DNA of 64,000 nucleotides from Virgibacillus salarius. GTDB lineage: Bacteria; Bacillota; Bacilli; Bacillales; Amphibacillaceae. The stretch lies in assembly GCF_039521925.1 (NCBI RefSeq), contig NZ_BAAACY010000088.1, positions 47,929-111,928 of the forward strand. The letters are read 5' to 3'. Position 1 is the first letter of the stretch; each line of letters begins with the position of its first letter. Below the pieces are notes generated by a model. That model had not been told where the DNA came from and made no database searches. It saw nothing but the letters and a program-made list of their open reading frames with translations. Shown here in pieces: positions 36,613 through 46,142 of this stretch. Made by a program: the position numbers and the translations under genes.

Positions 36613-36668
36613 ATCGTTTATTCTTTGGAAATGATATTTGTTTGTCTTAATTGAGCCCTTCTGTAAAT

Positions 36669-37166
36669 CTAGCTTTTCTTTACGGGTATTAATATCGTAA
36701 ATTCTGGCTCCTCTTCGATTTTATCCATCTTGTATAGCTCAACATGGGTTAAATGACCGACAGAGTTCTCCTCATACCCTTGGCTTTGAATCCATTCATA
36801 GATATTTTGGTAGGAGCGATCTATTGCCTGTCCTTTTTCATGATCACACGTTGCATATGTTAGCTCAGGTAGGGTTACAATCTCCATACCCGATGGAATC
36901 TTTTCCACGTCAGTCACTTCCACGACAGCATAATGGATGAAACCATTCGAAGCTGGATTTGCATGATAAGATAATCCAAAGAAACGATCTGGCTCCAATG
37001 CATCGACTATTTCATGTACTCGCCTTCGCAATTCTCTTTGCAGATTTCGAATTTCTCCAGCGGCCGCTCCAACAAATGTACCTTCCCATTTTAGACCAAT
37101 TGCTGTAAACCCAGCTTTTGTCAATAGTTTCGCCTCATTAGCCTGCTTATCCCTCAAAATTATCAA
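36669..37166 (-). CDS. GyrI-like effector-binding domain protein
   Basis: 165-aa stand-alone GyrI/AraC effector-binding domain: two SHS2 halves, with the first holding GLKWEGTF and FGLSYHANP and the second EIVTLPELTYATCDHEKG, then YEWIQSQGY and the closing EFTILIPVKK. Such proteins bind small hydrophobic molecules or act as hydrolases; no DNA-binding part is present. Start is probably the ATG at 37166, preceded by AAAGGGTTGA. Confidence 0.8.
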   Translation of the reverse strand: MIILRDKQANEAKLLTKAGFTAIGLKWEGTFVGAAAGEIRNLQRELRRRVHEIVDALEPDRFFGLSYHANPASNGFIHYAVVEVTDVEKIPSGMEIVTLPELTYATCDHEKGQAIDRSYQNIYEWIQSQGYEENSVGHLTHVELYKMDKIEEEPEFTILIPVKKS

Positions 37167-37375
37167 CCCTTTCCTAATTTTCTAACTAATTATATACTAA
37201 TAGTGTGACAGGTCTAGTCTATATTTCCAACTATTTTCGGGAGAAGGGGGGGCTACATTCTAACAAGCATGCTTACAGCTTAGTATAGCACGCCCTTCGA
37301 CCAACCCTTGATGGAGCTAACAGTCTTACTTTATTTCACGAACAAATGCATAAGCTGGAAAGGAAAATCGCTTCT

Positions 37376-37756
37376 ATGAAATTCTACATAGCCTCTAGTT
37401 TTAAAAACAAAGAACACGTACGTTACTTAGCAGAAGGGCTCGTCCATAACGGGAACCTACAAACATACGACTGGACACAGAATACTCGAGCAACCACGGA
37501 AAAGGAGCTACAATTCATTGGCAGCAAAGAGAAGCAAGCAGTTGTAGACTGTGATGTATTTATTATGCTAGTACCTGCAGGAAAAGGGAGTCATATAGAA
37601 TTAGGCATTGCGGCGGCTTTGGAAAAAACAATCTATATCTTTTCAGAAACAACCATACTCCCAGAAAAAGCAAGTACCTTCTACTATTTACCTTTTATCC
37701 ATAGAAGGCAGGGACTACTGAAAGATTTTCGGAACGAGCTAATAAAAAGGAGCTGA
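37376..37756 (+). CDS. nucleoside 2-deoxyribosyltransferase-like protein
   Basis: 126-aa Rossmann-like protein with MKFYIASSFKN at the start, a CDVFIMLVPAGKGSHIELG segment (Asp and Glu as in deoxyribosyltransferases, about residues 58-76) and a short C-terminus. May remodel or hydrolyse nucleosides. ATG 37376 with GGAAAGG upstream is preferred to 37346. First gene of a set with DinB (five bases downstream) and a broken NUDIX gene. Confidence 0.75.
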   Translation: MKFYIASSFKNKEHVRYLAEGLVHNGNLQTYDWTQNTRATTEKELQFIGSKEKQAVVDCDVFIMLVPAGKGSHIELGIAAALEKTIYIFSETTILPEKASTFYYLPFIHRRQGLLKDFRNELIKRS

Positions 37757-37760
37757 TCGT

Positions 37761-38222
37761 TTGCTAACATTCTTCCGCTATAATTGGCAGGTTCGCGATG
37801 AATGGTTTGATTGGTGTACGCAAATTTCTCACGATGAACTGGTAAAGCAACGAACTGGTGGTGTAAGAAGTATTTTGGGTACGCTCTTTCACATCATAGA
37901 TGTGGAGCAAGCGTGGATAAACGGATTAGCTGGTAAAGAAGAATACCATTATGACAAAGAAGAATTTACCAGCTTAGAGGATATAGTAACATTTTCCCAA
38001 ACTTGTAGGAGACAAATTTTACCTTATATCGAATCGTATTATGCTGGTAAAGATTATAAGCCTTGTTTTGGAATGTTTACCCACGGGGAAATCATGCGTC
38101 ATGTCATTGCTCACGAAATCCACCATGTGGGACAATTATCTATCTGGTCGCGCGAGCTAAATAGGGAACCCATCACTGCCAATTTAATACGAAGAGGACT
38201 TTATAACACAGATAAGGAGTAA
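37761..38222 (+). CDS. DinB family protein
   Basis: 153-aa four-helix DinB/YfiT-like protein. The metal triad of the family is visible: His44 (TLFHIIDVE), His118 and His122 (HEIHHVGQL). Members act as thiol-dependent transferases or in stress responses (bacillithiol S-transferase type); substrate unknown. TTG start with AAAAGGAGC upstream, right after the deoxyribosyltransferase-like gene; its own stop is inside the ribosome binding site of the NUDIX relic. Confidence 0.87.
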   Translation: MLTFFRYNWQVRDEWFDWCTQISHDELVKQRTGGVRSILGTLFHIIDVEQAWINGLAGKEEYHYDKEEFTSLEDIVTFSQTCRRQILPYIESYYAGKDYKPCFGMFTHGEIMRHVIAHEIHHVGQLSIWSRELNREPITANLIRRGLYNTDKE

Positions 38223-38227
38223 TACTA

Positions 38228-38683
38228 TTGTTTATCGTAAATGTAGAAGGCGCCATTTATAAAGACAACAAATGGTTAATTGGAAAACGTAGTGTAAAGA
38301 AGATCATGCCGCTAATACATTATCACTAATTGATGGAAAAGTAGAGCAAAGAAGGCAATACGGATACCATACTTGAAACGACATTACGTAGAGAAATTAC
38401 CGAGGAGGTAGGAATTTTTGTTAAGCACCCTATATATATAACAAGCGCCTCCTTTGTAACCGATACAGGTATCCATGTTGTAAATATAGTATATCTATGT
38501 GAACATCAATCTGGTAAAGCAATTGCGAAAGATCCTAACGAGATAGCTGCTGTTTATTGGATGACAACAGAGGAGATCATCCACGGGTCCACGATCCCAG
38601 GATATGTGAAAGCTTATATTAAGCAAGCAGATCGCTTAAAGCAAAAGGTGATAACCAAAACAGAAAAGACATTCGAAACGTAA
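38228..38683 (+). pseudogene. NUDIX hydrolase with two frameshifts
   Basis: TTG start with AAGGAG upstream. Frame 1 gives FIVNVEGAIYKDNKWLIGKR, then reading must shift near 38295 (one base lost) to continue as KEDHAANTLSLIDGKVEQ, and shift back near 38349 (one extra A) to give EGNTDTILETTLRREITEEV, the NUDIX box (G-x5-E-x7-RE-x2-EE-x-G). The rest to the stop is intact. The two one-base changes cancel, but an in-frame TAA lies between them, so the gene is broken or misread. Third member of the 37.4-38.7 kb set. Confidence 0.8.
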
Positions 38684-38811
38684 CTACTTTTGTAATCGAT
38701 TATCTCACGTATATGATTTGGAGCAGCAGTAAGGAGATTGCTACACAACTTTCCCTTAAGCTTTCATTATTTATAAGAGAATAGTCATATACGAGCTATA
38801 GAAGGGATTGT

Positions 38812-39618
38812 GTGTACGTGATACTAACAAACGAAATGGCTTTGCAGATCGAACAAGCTGAGATTGATACACTCCAATCAAGATTAACTGCTATTTCCCA
38901 CATCCAAGGAAATCCAATGGATGCTGACGTAAGAACATTTGGAAATGCTACTGCATTTACTGCTACCAAAATTCCTGGCCCTTCCTTTAATACAGTGAAA
39001 GGACTGACTGATAATGATAGCGACTATTTAGAGGAGATAATTGACTTTTACCAGCAAAAGAACATTCCGTTACAATTCGAACTAACTCCAGCCCATGTGT
39101 CAAATGTTGTATTTGATGCACTTGCTTCCAGAGGCTTTTACCAAAAAGGATTTCATACCGTTCTTTATGGAGAAACGGCGAAGCTTAAACGCAGACAGTT
39201 TCCTGATATTACTATCAAACCAATACATATAGACAATTTTAATACATTTGCACATATTTATACAAAAGGATTCGCAATGCCTGATTTTTTAAACCCCTTT
39301 ATTGCAGAAAATAACGCTGTTTTGCACAAGGTGCCTGGCTGGACGTTTCTACTTGCTAATAGCAGCAATACACCGGCAGGAGTTGGTGTACTATTTACAA
39401 AGAATACGATTGCGAACTTAGCTGCCGCAGCAACGCTTCCTACCGACCAAAATAAAGGTGTGCATCAAGCCTTACTTCAACGACGTATCCAGCTTGCAAG
39501 AGAGGCAAACTGTAAAATCATCGTTGGTCAAGCCACATTTGGTAGTGTGAGCCAGCAGAACATGCAAAAAGTAGGAATGACCATCGCATACACCAAGTCA
39601 ATTTGGCGGAAGAAATAA
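38812..39618 (+). CDS. GNAT family N-acetyltransferase
   Basis: 268-aa protein with a variable N-terminal half and a C-terminal GNAT fold (about 145-265): GVGVLFTKNTIANLAAAATL, the acetyl-CoA loop QNKGVHQALLQRRI and the closing NMQKVGMTIAYTKSIW. Substrate unknown; the two-domain length resembles amino-acid or antibiotic acetyltransferases of Bacillus. GTG start with AAGGG upstream, so the exact start is less certain. Confidence 0.8.
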   Translation: MYVILTNEMALQIEQAEIDTLQSRLTAISHIQGNPMDADVRTFGNATAFTATKIPGPSFNTVKGLTDNDSDYLEEIIDFYQQKNIPLQFELTPAHVSNVVFDALASRGFYQKGFHTVLYGETAKLKRRQFPDITIKPIHIDNFNTFAHIYTKGFAMPDFLNPFIAENNAVLHKVPGWTFLLANSSNTPAGVGVLFTKNTIANLAAAATLPTDQNKGVHQALLQRRIQLAREANCKIIVGQATFGSVSQQNMQKVGMTIAYTKSIWRKK

Positions 39619-39697
39619 TCTCCTTATAGAAATAGGGATCATTTAACAGAATCCAGCATACTTTCAGTTAATAAGATTGTTGAGAGGTGTGATATCG

Positions 39698-40190
39698 TTG
39701 CATAAAACGGTTGTATTGGTTTATCTAATGCTTTTCTTAATAGTGTTTGCCGCGTGTGAAACGGACAGTAAAGTGAAAGAAGACAGCGTAAAAGCTATAA
39801 AAGGGAATGATGAAAATTCAACAACTGCATTAAATGAAGCATATAATGATTGGGAGCTTACTCCAATCTTTGAGTATCATACGAAAAGTAAGGATGGTGA
39901 AGATTTAACTTATGAAGTTATCGGAAAAAAGGATGCATTTGGTATAACTGGCCCTTTCCCAATCGTATCTAGTAAATCACAAAAATATTTTTGGTTTTAT
40001 TGGGGGCAAGAAAATATTAAAAATCAACCAGTAGAAATAATGGCATTAAAAAAAAGGAGCAAAAGATTTAATTAAGGTGTTTTCTGGAGAATTCTACAGC
40101 GGAGCACAAATTAATAAAAACGAAGTTAATATGCCATCAAATTTATTATTCCCATCTCCCGGAGTTTGGAATGTACTCATTTTTATATAG
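39698..40190 (+). pseudogene. DUF4871-like lipoprotein, frameshifted and cut off by a repeat
   Basis: TTG start with GAGAGGTG upstream. Signal peptide with lipobox FAACETDS, then a DUF4871-like domain (FGITGPFPIVSSKSQKYFWF). At a run of eight As (40048-40055) reading breaks; with seven As it continues GAKDLIKVFSGEFY through FPSPGVWNVLIFI to a TAG at 40188-40190. That stop lies in the first bases of the palindromic repeat unit, and the last 15-25 residues expected for the family are absent. So the 3' end was probably removed by the repeat's arrival. Confidence 0.72.
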
Positions 40191-40340
40191 TGAAACTTCA
40201 TCCCGTGGGAGTTTTGTTTATCCCCCACGGATTGTTAGTTGAACCAATCGGACATTTACTGGCAGTTGATCCCCACCTATCCATATTGGTTTTACTTTAT
40301 TGCTTGAGTGGGGGTCTTACTGCCAGTTATATGCGGGATA
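40188..40340 (-). repeat. IS200/IS605-end-like palindromic unit, copy 2
   Basis: Complete version of the unit at 33264. On the minus strand it runs from TATCCCGCATATAACTGGCA to a palindrome CCGTGGGGGATAAAC / CTCCCACGG and ends GATGAAGTTTCACTA. CTGGCAGT near both ends gives further pairing. About 150 bp, no coding capacity; a non-autonomous, IS605-family-mobilised unit is the likeliest reading. Confidence 0.65.
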
Positions 40341-40475
40341 GATGATGAGCTTACTGGGAACATTGTCGTAGAAGTAGTATCAACTGATTAATTACGATGA
40401 ACTGTAACATATTTATTTAAATACATCATTTAAGACAGCTTACCATCCCCACGGAAAAAATTGATCTAATACATA

Positions 40476-40520
40476 ACCTAGCTACCTTCCAACAACAGAT
40501 AGCTAGGTATTGATTTTTTT
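40476..40520 (+). terminator. hairpin terminator next to the neutral protease gene
   Basis: ACCTAGCTA (40476-40484) and TAGCTAGGT (40500-40508), then TATTGATTTTTTT. Best in the plus direction; it may still help end the convergent protease transcript. Confidence 0.65.
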
Positions 40521-40523
40521 CAA

Positions 40524-42119
40524 CTAATAGACTCCAACAGCATTATAGGCTTGTTCGACAGCTGCCACCGCCTCTGATTCGTCTCCATATAGATCCGTAG
40601 CCGCTTGTATAGCAGCTTGACGCATCATGCTAAAATCGGAATTACTTGTTAAATAAAGGGATAGGGCGCGATAATAAATTTGTTCTGTTACATCACGGCC
40701 AACTCCATTCACTTCAACATCGTAATGCTCTCCTCCCTCTGAAACTAAATAAGCTGCTTTATTATTAATACTGCTGTTTATATGGACGCCACCATTATCT
40801 AATGGTCCTGTATATCTTCTATCCCAATGATCTGGATAGGGCTCCTGTGTGCGTCTTTCAATCAATGCCGTCGGATCTTCCATTGATCGCAAGGCCATCG
40901 TTCCATCTGCCATAATTGCATCACCGATTAGCCAATCATCCCGATCAACCATTGCCCCAAATATATCTGCAAACGATTCATTCAAGGCGCCAGACTGATT
41001 ACGATAAATTAATCCGGCTGTATGCTGAACAACACCATGGCTCATTTCATGAGCAGCAACATCAAGTCCTCCTGCTAACGGATGAAAACGAATGCCATCT
41101 CCATCCCCATAGGACATCTGCCTCCCATTCCACGATGCATTATTCCAGTTATGTCCGACATGAACCGCTGATATTAAAATTTGACCATTGTCATCTACAG
41201 AATTACGATTAAAGGTATCCAAATAATAATCATATGTTTTTTGTGCATTTGCATGAGCATCGACGGCTGATCCATCCCGGAACATCTTATTTAAACTTGT
41301 TATATCTACATTTGTACCTGTTGTATGGTCATACGTTACTACCCCATCACCACGAGTAATATCAAATAGCCTGTACATCCCATTAAATGCCTGAGCCTCA
41401 AACATCTGTTTATCACCAAACACGCCTCTTCCAAAAGCAGTAACATGATGAGCAGCATTATATGAATCGATAATGCTACCATTGGACGCGTCAACAAAAT
41501 AATGCCAAAACCCTACGGATGGCTGTGTAGTAGAAGCCGTAACAAGATACGTGTCATAGAATTTTTCCTTATATTCATATAAATATCGTTTTGCATCTAC
41601 TTCACCATCATAATCCTTTACTTCCCCAATTTTCTTTTCAATATGTGCTTTAGCAATTTCTTTTGCTTTCGCTGCTGATACCGTCGTTTTTTCTGCCACA
41701 TTTTTCGTTTCTATTGCAGGAATAACCTTACCGAAATACGCAGTAACGTCTTTATTTTCATCTAATGTAATTGTCTGATCCGCGCCAAATATAGGTATGC
41801 CTTTATACAACTGCTCTAGCTTAAAATGGGTGGTGCCTGTTTCCCGATCTATTTGTTCATTTGTTATGTTAAAATTAATATGCGAACGATCTGTTAATTG
41901 AAAGTGTTCTTGATTGGATTCCAAATATGAAAGGACAACCTCTTTTTTGGATAGACCACTTGGTGCCTGCCATTTTTCAATAATATATGAGGGGGTATCG
42001 TAGGAGTTATCTATGTTTATTTTTGTTTCTTGCGCATGAATCATAGTACTATGGGTAATCATTCCAAATGACAATGGAACCGCCAGTGTCAAAGCCATCC
42101 ATTTTTTCTTTAATTTCAT
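40524..42119 (-). CDS. secreted neutral metalloprotease (thermolysin family M4)
   Basis: Extracellular zinc protease made as a pre-pro-enzyme. Signal peptide MKLKKKWMALTLAVPLSFG; propeptide with FTP and PepSY domains (about residues 30-210); catalytic domain with AAHEMSHGV (the HExxH zinc motif) and GALNESFADIFG (third zinc ligand Glu), then the M4 C-terminal domain with GGVHINSSINNKAAY and the catalytic His region. 531 aa is the normal length of bacillolysin-type enzymes. ATG 42119 (AAGGATGG upstream) is chosen over 42137. Calcium sites are expected but not checked. Confidence 0.95.
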   Translation of the reverse strand: MKLKKKWMALTLAVPLSFGMITHSTMIHAQETKINIDNSYDTPSYIIEKWQAPSGLSKKEVVLSYLESNQEHFQLTDRSHINFNITNEQIDRETGTTHFKLEQLYKGIPIFGADQTITLDENKDVTAYFGKVIPAIETKNVAEKTTVSAAKAKEIAKAHIEKKIGEVKDYDGEVDAKRYLYEYKEKFYDTYLVTASTTQPSVGFWHYFVDASNGSIIDSYNAAHHVTAFGRGVFGDKQMFEAQAFNGMYRLFDITRGDGVVTYDHTTGTNVDITSLNKMFRDGSAVDAHANAQKTYDYYLDTFNRNSVDDNGQILISAVHVGHNWNNASWNGRQMSYGDGDGIRFHPLAGGLDVAAHEMSHGVVQHTAGLIYRNQSGALNESFADIFGAMVDRDDWLIGDAIMADGTMALRSMEDPTALIERRTQEPYPDHWDRRYTGPLDNGGVHINSSINNKAAYLVSEGGEHYDVEVNGVGRDVTEQIYYRALSLYLTSNSDFSMMRQAAIQAATDLYGDESEAVAAVEQAYNAVGVY

Positions 42120-42137
42120 ACCTACCATCCTTTCCAT

Positions 42138-42728
42138 CTTTCATAAATTAGCCGCTGCCCGGAGCAAGCGGAGCCGTTCATCCTTCACTCCCTTTCTGCT
42201 ATTAATTATGAAGTCTACACCCTCTTAACTCTAGTAAATTTTAAAAATGAATTGCTAGAATCTTACGTGTAGAAACTATTATAGATTAATAGACTCGATA
42301 AATTTGTCGAAACCCGTAGCTATGTTTATGAATAATAAAAAATGATTAATATGTACTGATTTCTGTTTACTTATACATAGGAGTTAGGAATGAAACCCAT
42401 TAGAAAAGAAGCTGATTTCGTTACTTTTTTCGAGGCTAAATAACTACCCTTATCTGTCAACGAAAAGAAACCTCTGTTAAAAACGATTCAAACCTCCTAA
42501 TAAAGCTACGGTTATTATAAATAATAGCTAAAATGTTATAACTTATTCACTATAAATCCGAGAAAAATTAGCGATTATACTCCATCATTCGTCTTGACCC
42601 TTCATTTGTTTGCACCTTTTTCCTCAGTTTATTTGGAAAGCAAAACAGAAATAGTTTTTATTTTTTCAGCAATAAAATAGAAGGAAATTCTACAAAATAA
42701 CTCGAAATAGATAGATGGAAGGAAGGAA
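42138..42728. other. 590-base gene-free region
   Basis: Upstream DNA of the protease, AT-rich. It has a short GC-rich patch at about 42150-42180 (GCCCGGAGCAAGCGGAGCCG) of the interspersed-repeat type. No ORF or riboswitch seen. Confidence 0.4.
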
Positions 42729-42737
42729 GTGAAAGCG

Positions 42738-43280
42738 ATGTTAAAAGGAAAACATTTCTATCTAAGGCCGTTTACCGAAGACGATGTGACCGAATGCCTG
42801 AATCTCGAAAAACGTAACCGCTCCTTTTTTGCAGCCTATTCCATAGAAAGAGAAGAGGATTTTTATACAGAAGAGGCTCAGCTTAAAAGAATTCGGCAAG
42901 CGATAAGTAGACAAGCGAAAGAAGAGGAGTACCATTTTGGGATGTTTCTAAACGAAGAGGACAAGCTAATTGGTACGATTAATTTGTTTCAAGTAAAGCG
43001 GGGACCAGTACAGTGTGCACTTATCGGCTACGTTCTTGATAAATCTCATAATGGCAAAGGATACATGACCGAGGCGGCTAAGCTTGTAGTAGATTTCGGA
43101 TTTAACGAGCTGAAGCTCCATCGGATTGAAGCAGGAGTTATGCCACATAATACCGGATCGATTCGTGTATTAGAGAAGGCAGGATTTCATAAAGAAGGTA
43201 TTGCCAAAAAGAATGTGAAAATAAACGGAAAGTGGGAAGACCATCAAGTATTAGCTATCATCAATCCAGAAGATATGTAG
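42738..43280 (+). CDS. RimJ/RimL-type GNAT acetyltransferase
   Basis: 180-aa GNAT of the ribosomal-protein-alanine acetyltransferase type: FYLRPFTEDDVTECL start, GYVLDKSHNGKGYMTEAAKL acetyl-CoA loop, then HRIEAGVMPHNTGSIRVLEK and AGFHKEGIAK. Acetylates an N-terminus or small amine; the true target is not known. ATG 42738 with AAGGAAG upstream is preferred to GTG 42729. Confidence 0.9.
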   Translation: MLKGKHFYLRPFTEDDVTECLNLEKRNRSFFAAYSIEREEDFYTEEAQLKRIRQAISRQAKEEEYHFGMFLNEEDKLIGTINLFQVKRGPVQCALIGYVLDKSHNGKGYMTEAAKLVVDFGFNELKLHRIEAGVMPHNTGSIRVLEKAGFHKEGIAKKNVKINGKWEDHQVLAIINPEDM

Positions 43281-43282
43281 GA

Positions 43283-43319
43283 ACAAAAGCGCAGATCGAT
43301 TATCGTCATGCGCTTTTGT
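43283..43319. terminator. bidirectional terminator between RimJ-like and DUF3889 genes
   Basis: ACAAAAGCGCA (43283-43293) and TGCGCTTTTGT (43309-43319). Its last base is part of the stop codon of the DUF3889 gene. Confidence 0.8.
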
Positions 43320-43663
43320 CAATTCGACGTTTCCTCAAAGGAAATTCCTTCTACTTTTTCTGACGATACATGATGCTTTATATGAATTCGCACACCAAAT
43401 TCCTTATCTCCTTCTCGTAGCCACAGCTTAAATTTTTCTATTCTTGAGTCATCCTGTTCTTCATTGCCACTGTATAAATAATCAACAATCTCGGCATCTG
43501 GATATTTAGCCATCGTTGCTTTGACAGCCATTTTACCCCACTTTGCATAGGCAGGAACTTCTTCAACAACAGCTGCAGCAGCTTGTTCTGTAGGAATTAG
43601 AGAAGTCGCCCCTGTAATAAGCATCAACCCACTCAAGCTAACTGCCATAAAAAATGTATGCAT
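43319..43663 (-). CDS. secreted DUF3889 protein
   Basis: 114-aa exported protein. Signal peptide (MHTFFMAVSLSGLMLITGAT, cut near AAAA at 30) followed by the DUF3889 core: YAKWGKMAVKATMAKYPDA, VDYLYSG, FKLWLREGDKEFGVRI and the closing ISFEE. Function unknown. AAAGGAGG in front of the ATG. Confidence 0.86.
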   Translation of the reverse strand: MHTFFMAVSLSGLMLITGATSLIPTEQAAAAVVEEVPAYAKWGKMAVKATMAKYPDAEIVDYLYSGNEEQDDSRIEKFKLWLREGDKEFGVRIHIKHHVSSEKVEGISFEETSN

Positions 43664-43810
43664 CGGTCCATCCTCCTTTATACATTTAGAATGTGAAGAA
43701 TTTGTGAATTTATACGTATCTTGATTTGTGAACTTCGAACACGTTTACTGTGAACTTCAACGAATTTTATTTAGTATAATAAATGAATAGGTGATGAAGG
43801 GGAGGGAGCA

Positions 43811-44386
43811 ATGAACATGACAACTATTTGTTTAATTAGACACGGGGAAACCGATTGGAATGCCGCGGGAAAGCTCCAAGGCAAAACGGATATTCCATTA
43901 AATGATACTGGTAGAAAGCAAGCTATGAAATGTGCTACATATTTAAATAGCGAAGATTATGATGAACTGATATGTAGTCCATTACGAAGGGCAAAGGAAA
44001 CTGCAGAAATTATAAATAAGCAACTACAATTACCATTTAAAATAATGGAAGCGTTCAAGGAACGATCTTTTGGAAAAGCAGAAGGAATGACCATCGCAGA
44101 AAGGAATGAAGCTTATCCTGATCGCAACTTCCCTAATCAGGAAGAGCGGGAGGATTTTCAAGCACGAGTAATGGGTGGTATTGCAAAAGTGAAGGAGCAA
44201 TACCCTAACAAACGGATTTTATTAGTTGCACATGGCGCTGTAATTAATGCGATACTCTCCGAGCTATCTGACGGGGAAATTGGTTCTGGTAAAACAAAGC
44301 TTATGAATGGATGTATTAGTAATATTCATGTTCAGCAAGATGATTGGAAGGTTCGTGACTATAATCAAACAGAACATCTCTCCTAA
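43811..44386 (+). CDS. histidine phosphatase family protein
   Basis: 191-aa phosphatase of the phosphoglycerate-mutase superfamily. Catalytic LIRHGETDWN near the N-terminus, second-site Glu in FGKAEGMTIAERN, and LLVAHGAVINA for the second His. Size and sequence fit the broad-range PhoE/GpmB type rather than glycolytic mutase. GGGGAGGGAG before the ATG. Confidence 0.9.
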   Translation: MNMTTICLIRHGETDWNAAGKLQGKTDIPLNDTGRKQAMKCATYLNSEDYDELICSPLRRAKETAEIINKQLQLPFKIMEAFKERSFGKAEGMTIAERNEAYPDRNFPNQEEREDFQARVMGGIAKVKEQYPNKRILLVAHGAVINAILSELSDGEIGSGKTKLMNGCISNIHVQQDDWKVRDYNQTEHLS

Positions 44387-44391
44387 GAAAA

Positions 44392-44452
44392 AAGCGCAAG
44401 CGCTCGATTAGAAACGTAGCGACTGGAGTGAGTCAATAGAGATAAAGGCTTC
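44392..44452 (+). repeat. interspersed repeat, copy 2 (TAGAAACGTAGCGACTGGA family)
   Basis: AAAAGCGCAAGCGCTCGAT, TAGAAACGTAGCGACTGGA, GAGATAAA, in the same order and spacing as 34324-34402. It directly follows the phosphatase stop codon. Confidence 0.6.
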
Positions 44453-44486
44453 AAGTTGAAGCTTGCGAGCCAATGATGACTTATCG

Positions 44487-44517
44487 TAGGGGGTGCCCGC
44501 CATGGCGGCACCCCCTA
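44487..44517. terminator. strong GC-rich hairpin
   Basis: TAGGGGGTGCC and GGCACCCCCTA with extra GCC/GGC pairing inside; 14 or so pairs, GC-rich, followed only by TATTT. Ends the phosphatase or the convergent membrane protein transcript. Confidence 0.55.
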
Positions 44518-44662
44518 TATTTGTGTATGTTAATCAATTATCAATGTATCTTCCTTCATTTTGTAAGCACATTACATACCGGACAACGATGGGGCTTAAC
44601 ATCCAGTTCCACATGGAGCTGAAAAACTCCACACATAGACATCTGTCGTCCTTTTTTGATGA

Positions 44663-45217
44663 TCATTCCTTTACTTCAATAATAAAGCTAGCCTCGGCTT
44701 CCTGTATACGTACTTCTACATTTCCTGATTCCGTAAATGTATAGGGGGAAAGCTCATATATACTTTGCACATCATGCGCTTCTGCCAAACCATTGATTAC
44801 TTGGTCATTTAATTCGGTTATATTTGCCTCCCACGTTTCCGTTGCACCTGATGGATAGGTAAGCTCTACTACCGTGTTGCCCTCTAAATTCCAATCTTCC
44901 CATGTGACAAGATGAAGATTGGCTTCTTTATCTTTAGTTACAAGTCCATCACCATAATATCCGACATCACCAATTTCACCAAAAACTGTATGTTCATTCC
45001 CATTCACCTGTATATCTAAATAGGGTGGTTGATAGGTCACTTCATAATAAATTCCATAAGCGAGCGATACAACGCCTGCAACGGAAAGCCCAATCATTAA
45101 CTTTTCAAATGTCCCTTTTTTAAAACCACTCATAAACTCCGAAAACGCTGCAAATTTAGCTATTGAAAATAAAACAATAACAACAGCAATTATACCAATT
45201 CCTAAGATAATATACAT
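44663..45217 (-). CDS. membrane-anchored protein of unknown function
   Basis: 184 aa with two N-terminal membrane helices (about residues 1-22 and 40-60) and an outside domain rich in beta strands (from TYQPPYLDI to the end). No family recognised. ATG 45217 with GGGGAGGGAG upstream is chosen; the earlier ATG at 45232 lies in that site. Confidence 0.65.
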   Translation of the reverse strand: MYIILGIGIIAVVIVLFSIAKFAAFSEFMSGFKKGTFEKLMIGLSVAGVVSLAYGIYYEVTYQPPYLDIQVNGNEHTVFGEIGDVGYYGDGLVTKDKEANLHLVTWEDWNLEGNTVVELTYPSGATETWEANITELNDQVINGLAEAHDVQSIYELSPYTFTESGNVEVRIQEAEASFIIEVKE

Positions 45218-45372
45218 TTTCTCCCTCCCCATCCCTAATCTAATTTTATAAATTTCTGAATTAAAATGTCAACAGCATAAATAAACGAACGTATATTCTT
45301 GTTTTTGTGCGTAAACAAAGCTATACTTTTAACAGGTACAATTAAAACGAAACATAAGAGGAGTGACTAATC

Positions 45373-45738
45373 ATGAACTATAAAAATGCACTTACACAGT
45401 ATATAGATGCAACGAACTCACATGATTTCCAACAGGTTGAAAAGATGTTACATAAGGATGCACATTATTGGTTTACCGATAAAACCTGTGCTTCCATCCC
45501 TGAAATAAAAATGTATTTCGAGCACGCGTGGAGGACAATTGAGGATGAAATTTACCAAGCAAAAAACATTCAGTGGATCGCTGTCGATGAACATACAGCA
45601 ACCTGTATCTACAACTACCATTATAAAGGGTACTATGAAGGGCGGCTTGTTTCAGGAAGCGGACGTGCAACAAATGTTTTTGTACAAACGGAGGATGGGA
45701 AGTGGAGGCTTATTCACGAGCATTTAAGTAGTTTGTAA
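45373..45738 (+). CDS. NTF2-like (SnoaL/DUF4440) protein
   Basis: 121-aa cone-shaped NTF2-like fold: YIDATNSHDFQQVEKMLHKD at the start, CIYNYHYKGYYEGRLVSGSG in the middle, FVQTEDGKWRLIHEHLS at the end. Family members are enzymes or ligand binders; nothing sets the function here. GAGGAGTGA before the ATG. Confidence 0.83.
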   Translation: MNYKNALTQYIDATNSHDFQQVEKMLHKDAHYWFTDKTCASIPEIKMYFEHAWRTIEDEIYQAKNIQWIAVDEHTATCIYNYHYKGYYEGRLVSGSGRATNVFVQTEDGKWRLIHEHLSSL

Positions 45739-45884
45739 GTTCATCACATAACGTTTAGCAAGAAAGGACACAACCTTTGTATACGAGCAAGTTATCTTCA
45801 TTTTTTATATAATGGAAAAGGGAAGGATAGGATCTAACTAAAACAGTCCATTCTAAAGATGCACAATAGCAAATATTCGTAGAT

Positions 45885-46075
45885 TGTTGAAAAAAGAAGA
45901 TCGCTTTTCCTGCGTGCGATGTACTGCTGTCGAAGCCTTCCTTATCCTGCGAGAGTACAAGATAAAAGGCTTCGAGCAGACACCGTAGTACGACATTTCA
46001 CCAGCAAGAGGAGGGGCACCAGCCGAACGCGGAAGCACGTATATTTCTGGAGCGAATTAGTTGAACGAACGATCA
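45885..46075. repeat. interspersed repeat region
   Basis: GC-rich intergenic DNA, unlike its surroundings, with inverted GTCGAAGCCTT (45931-45941) and AAGGCTTCGAG (45966-45976) and a tail CCGAACGCGGAAGCACGTAT, TTTCTGGAGCGAA that matches fragments at 25129 and 27809. No gene supported in 45739-46142. Confidence 0.55.
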
Positions 46076-46142
46076 TTTTTAGTTGTTTCATTTTTTTCTT
46101 CGATTAGAACGCTTTTGCCCCCGCATATCTAGTACTTTTTCA

